The notes below the pieces were generated by a model that saw only the letters and a program-made list of their open reading frames with translations, did not search any database and had not been told where the DNA came from. Of a stretch of DNA of 28,632 bases, positions 24,994 to 28,632 are shown in pieces (within the stretch, counting starts at the first letter, position 1; every line of letters starts with the position of its first letter). Position numbers and translations under genes: made by a program. The stretch is from Candidatus Nitromaritima sp. SCGC AAA288-L16. Lineage in GTDB: Bacteria > Nitrospinota > Nitrospinia > Nitrospinales > VA-1. The stretch covers positions 1 through 28,632 of the forward strand of contig AQTY01000025.1 of NCBI GenBank assembly GCA_000372225.1. The letters are read 5' to 3'.

Positions 24994-26469
24994 TTAATTC
25001 ATACGCTTAAACTTTAATCCCTCGCGCACAATCCTATCCTGCAATCTTTTAGCCTGTCTGTTAGAACACTTTAAATCGTTCATCAACATAGAAAACGCAA
25101 ATCGTTCTCCATCAGCTGACTGGAAATAACCTGATAACGCGCTAACAAAATTCAACGTCCCTGTTTTCACTCGTGCACGCTCTGCACTGTTGTGTCCATT
25201 CATTCGTTTTAAAACATTGCCGTCCCTACCCATTACCCCCAAAGCAGAAATAAATTCTGGGTAAACCCCAAGATCCGCGTACATATCCTGAAGCACCGAT
25301 ACAATCTGATCTGAACTCAGTCGGTTTTGTCTCGACAAACCGGATCCATCTAAAATGGAAAATCCCTCCGGTTTATATTTTAGGAACTGCATATATTCAT
25401 CCATCGCGCGTAAGCCATTTAGAGTAGTGCCCGGAGGACCATAGATATCAGCACCAATAGTTTTTAAAATCTGTTCAGCAACAAAATTATTGCTAAACTT
25501 ATTTAATCCTCTAAGAATCAGAGAAAGAGGCATTGAGGAATGACTCAATAATTCATAGGCACCTTCTGGAACAAAACCCACTCGAACCTTACCCGTTACC
25601 TCAACCCCTGCTTGGCGAAGATACTCCTTAAAAACACTTGCTGCGTAATACACAGGTTCGGTTATATTCAAGTAGTATGTTTCTCGCACATGATTTACTG
25701 ATATAACCCCAGATATGGTGATTGCATTATGGCCACCCCGGTCGATACGATTAACTATCAATCGACTGCGTTTTGACTTTGAGACTGTTCTGGCCCGATT
25801 GTCCACCCGTATAAACTCTATATTTGGGTCAACTACCACAACTGGCCTATCGCCTAGTTTTTCTCCAGGAGTAATATGAACAGTAACGGTATTAAAGTTG
25901 AACGATAAAGCCCCCAAGGGGGCGTTGTATGCCTCCACTCCCCCTTTTTTATTCCACGTTTTAACACGCAGATTATTATCGAAAAACGACTCATCAGCAA
26001 TGATATCTCCATGAACCTTACGAAGAGGAATATTTTTCAACTCTTTTACCAAAAGCCACATCTGTTCACTAACAAGATTTGGGTCACCAAACCCTTTGAT
26101 ATAAATATCACCTCTGAGAGTTTCTCCGTCCACTGGCGTAGTGGCATACAAGCCAGTTTTGAATCTGTAGTCCGGTCCCAATCGTTTCAAAGCTATAGCA
26201 GTTGTCAAAAGCTTTACATTCGAAGCTGGCGCAAATAAGCGATCGCTATAAACAGAGTATAAAGTTTTATTTCTTTCGAGAGAATGAATTTTTATCCCGA
26301 AGTTTTTTTTTCGCAAACAAGAGTTACCCAAAATAGCTTCCACAGTCTTGACAAAAACAGATTCGGCCGACTCTGGTTTCTGCGCATGAATTTTTTCTGG
26401 GAACAAGCAAATAACAAAAAGAAAAGCAATTGTAAAAATTATTTTCATTTTGGATATCGTCTTAACCAT
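24994..26469 (-). CDS. dacB: D-alanyl-D-alanine carboxypeptidase/endopeptidase, PBP4 (DacB) type
   Basis: This 491-residue penicillin-binding protein of class C has all three active-site motifs: SNVK (Ser83, Lys86), SNN (326-328) and KTG (435-437). A hydrophobic signal segment (~8-28, ending IHAQ) sends it to the periplasm. There it trims pentapeptides or cleaves cross-links in peptidoglycan. The large insert between the first two motifs is normal for PBP4. Two starts are possible: ATG at 26469, or Met8 at 26448, which begins the signal peptide directly. The upstream promoter-like pair lies six bases before the first ATG, so translation may be leaderless. With mpl elsewhere in the window, wall recycling is represented twice, but the genes are not linked. 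Confidence 0.95.
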   Translation of the reverse strand: MVKTISKMKIIFTIAFLFVICLFPEKIHAQKPESAESVFVKTVEAILGNSCLRKKNFGIKIHSLERNKTLYSVYSDRLFAPASNVKLLTTAIALKRLGPDYRFKTGLYATTPVDGETLRGDIYIKGFGDPNLVSEQMWLLVKELKNIPLRKVHGDIIADESFFDNNLRVKTWNKKGGVEAYNAPLGALSFNFNTVTVHITPGEKLGDRPVVVVDPNIEFIRVDNRARTVSKSKRSRLIVNRIDRGGHNAITISGVISVNHVRETYYLNITEPVYYAASVFKEYLRQAGVEVTGKVRVGFVPEGAYELLSHSSMPLSLILRGLNKFSNNFVAEQILKTIGADIYGPPGTTLNGLRAMDEYMQFLKYKPEGFSILDGSGLSRQNRLSSDQIVSVLQDMYADLGVYPEFISALGVMGRDGNVLKRMNGHNSAERARVKTGTLNFVSALSGYFQSADGERFAFSMLMNDLKCSNRQAKRLQDRIVREGLKFKRMN

Positions 26470-26846
26470 TAAAAAATACTAACGCCTAATTTATGAGAAC
26501 TCAAATATCATGCATCATTAAACAAAAAAATTTTCTTTAGTCAAGTTAACACCAAATTAAAATATGCGAGAATAATAGTTTTAAGTACTATATGTTGATA
26601 GTAACTAATCACCGAAACCAAAAGATAGAAGTTTGATTATATAAAATTCCTAATAGTTGGACCTTACCATCTACTTTTTTGTAGATTTACTTGGACTCGG
26701 GTACTATAAAAAATGAGGTCAAATCTTAACTCAAAGAAAAATCTAGACCATTTTTATTCCCAGCGTGATACTGTTTGGAATTAATTTTGTCTCGCTGGCA
26801 AACCAATATCTTTTTTTATTGTTAACCCATTTTTTTTAAATTATCC
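26470..26846. other. 377-bp non-coding divergent region with several AT-rich hairpins
   Basis: No ORF with a plausible start fits this gap between dacB and the PfkB-like gene. Visible structures are ATAGT (26575-26579), which can pair with ACTAT (26587-26591); TACTAT (26586-26591), which can instead pair with ATAGTA (26598-26603); ATCTAC (26669-26674) with GTAGAT (26681-26686); and CCAGCG (26760-26765) with CGCTGG (26793-26798), extended inside by GATA/TGTC after one mismatch. The last is the most stable. It lies about 50 bp before the PfkB-like ATG and could be a leader element. Confidence 0.4.
26476..26504 (-). promoter_or_regulatory. Candidate promoter of dacB
   Basis: Reading the minus strand, TTGAGT (26504-26499) is 17 bp from TAGTAT (26481-26476). 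Only six bases separate the -10 from the ATG at 26469, so a start at the usual distance would fall on the A of the start codon. No Shine-Dalgarno is present. The spacing is seen; use is inferred. Confidence 0.4.
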
Positions 26847-27848
26847 ATGAAATACGACCTTTTAGGAATTGGGAACGCATTAGTTGATATTGAGGTCTGC
26901 GTTGACGACGAATTCATAAAACAAAACTCTCTGACCAAGGGCGGGATGACTCTGCTGAGTGCAGAAAAACAGAATAAAATTTTAAAAGAACTTCATGGCC
27001 TCTCAACAAAGATTTCATCGGGTGGCTCTGCCGCCAATACAATCCATGGGCTAAGTATCCTTGGTGGGGAAACCTACTATATTGGAAGGGTTGCCAATGA
27101 TATTTATGGAAAACACTATGTCGAGGATATGCGTTCTTGTGGTGTCTCATTTTCAGGAACTGGAAATAGCCTCAGTGAAACTGGAACCTGTGTCATTTTA
27201 GTTACCCCTGACAGTGAACGGACCATGCTCACGCACCTTGGAGCATCCTCTTTATTACACCCTGATAATGTTGATGAAAAAATTATTAAAAATGCTGGGA
27301 TGGTTTATATCGAAGGATACCTTTGGACCGGAGAGGACACATGCAATGCGGCCGAAAAACTATGTAAAATCGCCAAAAAGAATAAAACTCCCGTTGCGTT
27401 TACCCTAAGCGATGCCTTTATTGTCAATAGTTTTAAAAAACGACTTATCGACTTTATTCGACAAAATGTTGACATCCTGTTTTGCAATGATATAGAGGCT
27501 AAGACTATGGCAGAAACTGAGGATACACAAGAAGCATTTGATGCTCTCAAAAGAATAGTCGAAACTGTTTTTGTTACCAGGGGTGAAAATGGATCTTTGG
27601 CTTCCAACCCAACTGAAGAAAAAATTATAGTGAATGTATTCCCAACAAAGGCGATCGATGCCACTGGAGCAGGCGATTTATTTGCAGCAGGAGCATTATA
27701 TGGAATCATTAGAAATTACAGTTTGAAAGACTCGGCTATTATAGGGTCCTACTGTGCATCCAAAGTTGTTTCCCATATGGGTGGGCGTATGCCTGTTGGT
27801 TCAGACGCTAACGCAGAAAAAATTATCCAAAAATACCAGAAGCTTTAA
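26847..27848 (+). CDS. PfkB-family carbohydrate/adenosine kinase
   Basis: This 333-residue ribokinase-fold protein opens with YDLLGIGNALVDIEV, followed by GGSAANTIHGLSILGG and IGRVANDIYG in the substrate-binding region. The PfkB signature DATGAGDLFAAG places the catalytic base at Asp277, and a Mg-binding NDIEA segment precedes it. The N-terminal pattern and length match the adenosine-kinase-like group common in alpha- and deltaproteobacteria, so adenosine or a sugar is the likely phosphate acceptor, but the substrate is not proven. It stands alone between a long non-coding gap and a convergent MBL gene. No Shine-Dalgarno precedes the ATG. Confidence 0.9.
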   Translation: MKYDLLGIGNALVDIEVCVDDEFIKQNSLTKGGMTLLSAEKQNKILKELHGLSTKISSGGSAANTIHGLSILGGETYYIGRVANDIYGKHYVEDMRSCGVSFSGTGNSLSETGTCVILVTPDSERTMLTHLGASSLLHPDNVDEKIIKNAGMVYIEGYLWTGEDTCNAAEKLCKIAKKNKTPVAFTLSDAFIVNSFKKRLIDFIRQNVDILFCNDIEAKTMAETEDTQEAFDALKRIVETVFVTRGENGSLASNPTEEKIIVNVFPTKAIDATGAGDLFAAGALYGIIRNYSLKDSAIIGSYCASKVVSHMGGRMPVGSDANAEKIIQKYQKL

Positions 27849-27861
27849 AAATGAACGTTGT

Positions 27862-27877
27862 TAATCATTAATGATTA
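27862..27877. other. Perfect 16-bp AT-rich palindrome between convergent genes
   Basis: TAATCATTAATGATTA is its own reverse complement and includes the stop codon of the MBL gene. It lies in the 26-bp convergent gap after the PfkB-like gene. It has only two G/C pairs and no loop, so it would be a weak terminator stem at best. Confidence 0.25.
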
Positions 27878-28632
27878 TGACGCTTTTTGCGTACGGTGAT
27901 AGGCGATCCATATATCACAATGTCCTTTAGTAAATGCTTCAAACCCCATCAAGCGCTGTTTCCAGTTCGGTTTTAAAATGCGGTAGCATTCCTCTGCCAC
28001 AGCATCTAAGTATTCTCCAAACAAACGTTCCACATCCTTTGTTTTTGATCTGCTACGCACATCAAGAAATGACACCTTTTTTATAGCCTCAATACTAGCT
28101 TTTTTTGACGCGTGGTAATATTCAAGGACCTCTTTCATCTCCTCTTTCGAGCCAGGGCGGTGGAGGTGACCAGCAATATAAACATTAAAATCAAGTTTGA
28201 GTGCTTTTTTAATCCCTTTCATTTGGCTTAAAATGTCTGCAGTGTAAGCAAAATTCTTAAATGGAACTGACTTGGGTGTAACTGTATCCACATACATCAT
28301 AATCTTTCGAGAGGGAATATAAATTATAGAGTTACCTTCCCCATGCCCTTCTCCAGGATATATCAACTCGATGGTAATGCCGCCTATCGAAAGACTATAG
28401 TTTGTCCCAAAATTAATATGTGGCAGAGGACGTTTCTTATCCTTATATTTCTTGAGGGCTTTACCTGTTTCCACCTGAGCAACTATCTGCACCCCATCGC
28501 CTGCAAAAAGGTGTGCGTCCCCAATATGATCAATATGCGAATGAGAATAAATCATGAATTTAATCGGCTGACTGGTAATTTCTCTGATAGCCTTCTTGAA
28601 TAGTTTGCCTTTCCCTTTTATAGGATCGGTGA
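27875..28632 (-). CDS. Metallo-beta-lactamase-fold hydrolase (5' end outside window)
   Basis: The minus-strand frame is open to the right edge, so the gene continues beyond it. The visible start reads TDPIKGKGKLFKKA, the VxDP strand, then SHSHIDHIGDAHLF with the metal motif HxHxDH. Further ligands are the His in GEGHGEGNS, the Asp in YVDTVTP and the His in IAGHLHRPG. All usual zinc ligands are therefore present and the enzyme should be active. The group is broad (thioesterases, lactonases, quinoprotein-relay type hydrolases) and the substrate cannot be read. The first strands, which would allow comparison with the truncated lipoprotein fragment at 16.05 kb, lie outside the window. Confidence 0.88.
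   Translation of the reverse strand, partial: TDPIKGKGKLFKKAIREITSQPIKFMIYSHSHIDHIGDAHLFAGDGVQIVAQVETGKALKKYKDKKRPLPHINFGTNYSLSIGGITIELIYPGEGHGEGNSIIYIPSRKIMMYVDTVTPKSVPFKNFAYTADILSQMKGIKKALKLDFNVYIAGHLHRPGSKEEMKEVLEYYHASKKASIEAIKKVSFLDVRSRSKTKDVERLFGEYLDAVAEECYRILKPNWKQRLMGFEAFTKGHCDIWIAYHRTQKAS

Noticed and set aside
27305..27709. 134-residue minus-strand ORF
   Set aside because: It is antisense to the conserved PfkB-like gene, including its DATGAGD region, so it is a shadow.

Overview
The window looks like ordinary chromosomal DNA from a Gram-negative, AT-leaning (about 40 % GC by eye) bacterium. Evidence for a Gram-negative envelope is a PBP4-type DacB, the murein-recycling ligase Mpl, a lipoprotein with a BamE-like tail and an RND/MMPL exporter. 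The combination of UPF0182, PurS-type purine synthesis, an aldolase-SDR fusion and a receiver-domain protein upstream of valS suggests a Nitrospinota or deltaproteobacteria-like marine lineage. That placement is a guess, because no rRNA or other marker gene is present. I see no phage, transposon, CRISPR array, tRNA or rRNA.

Left part (1-7.6 kb): the 3' end of an MMPL/RND transporter converges on a fused class II aldolase/short-chain dehydrogenase. A compact purS-purQ-purL-purF operon follows, encoding the three-part FGAM synthetase and the Fe-S type amidophosphoribosyltransferase. Middle left (7.6-15.8 kb): eight minus-strand genes in short runs. These are UPF0182 with a redoxin 13 bp upstream, a radical SAM enzyme with a reduced C-terminal Cys cluster domain, a radical-SAM-like barrel protein lacking the normal cluster motif 27 bp downstream of mpl, and a BamE-like lipoprotein with a Gph-type phosphatase.

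Junction (15.6-16.4 kb): the plus strand changes from G over C to C over G, for genes on both strands. Close to this point are a dif-like 28-mer and the first ~85 codons of a metallo-beta-lactamase-fold lipoprotein. That fragment is cut off and joined tail-to-tail with a PHP-like membrane protein. This fits a replication terminus with a local deletion, but an inversion or a misassembled contig would look similar.

Right part (16.2-28.6 kb): the degenerate PHP-like membrane protein, a receiver-domain protein with a long acidic linker, valS, an M3 oligoendopeptidase, an unrecognised protein with a disordered basic N-terminus and an HTH-like C-terminus, dacB, a 377-bp non-coding region, a PfkB/adenosine-kinase-like gene, and an MBL-fold hydrolase running off the window end.

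Most genes are housekeeping. The least explained items are the skew switch with the broken gene, the two proteins that resemble enzymes but lack metal or cluster ligands, and the disordered HTH-like protein. I did not find a convincing new multi-gene system.
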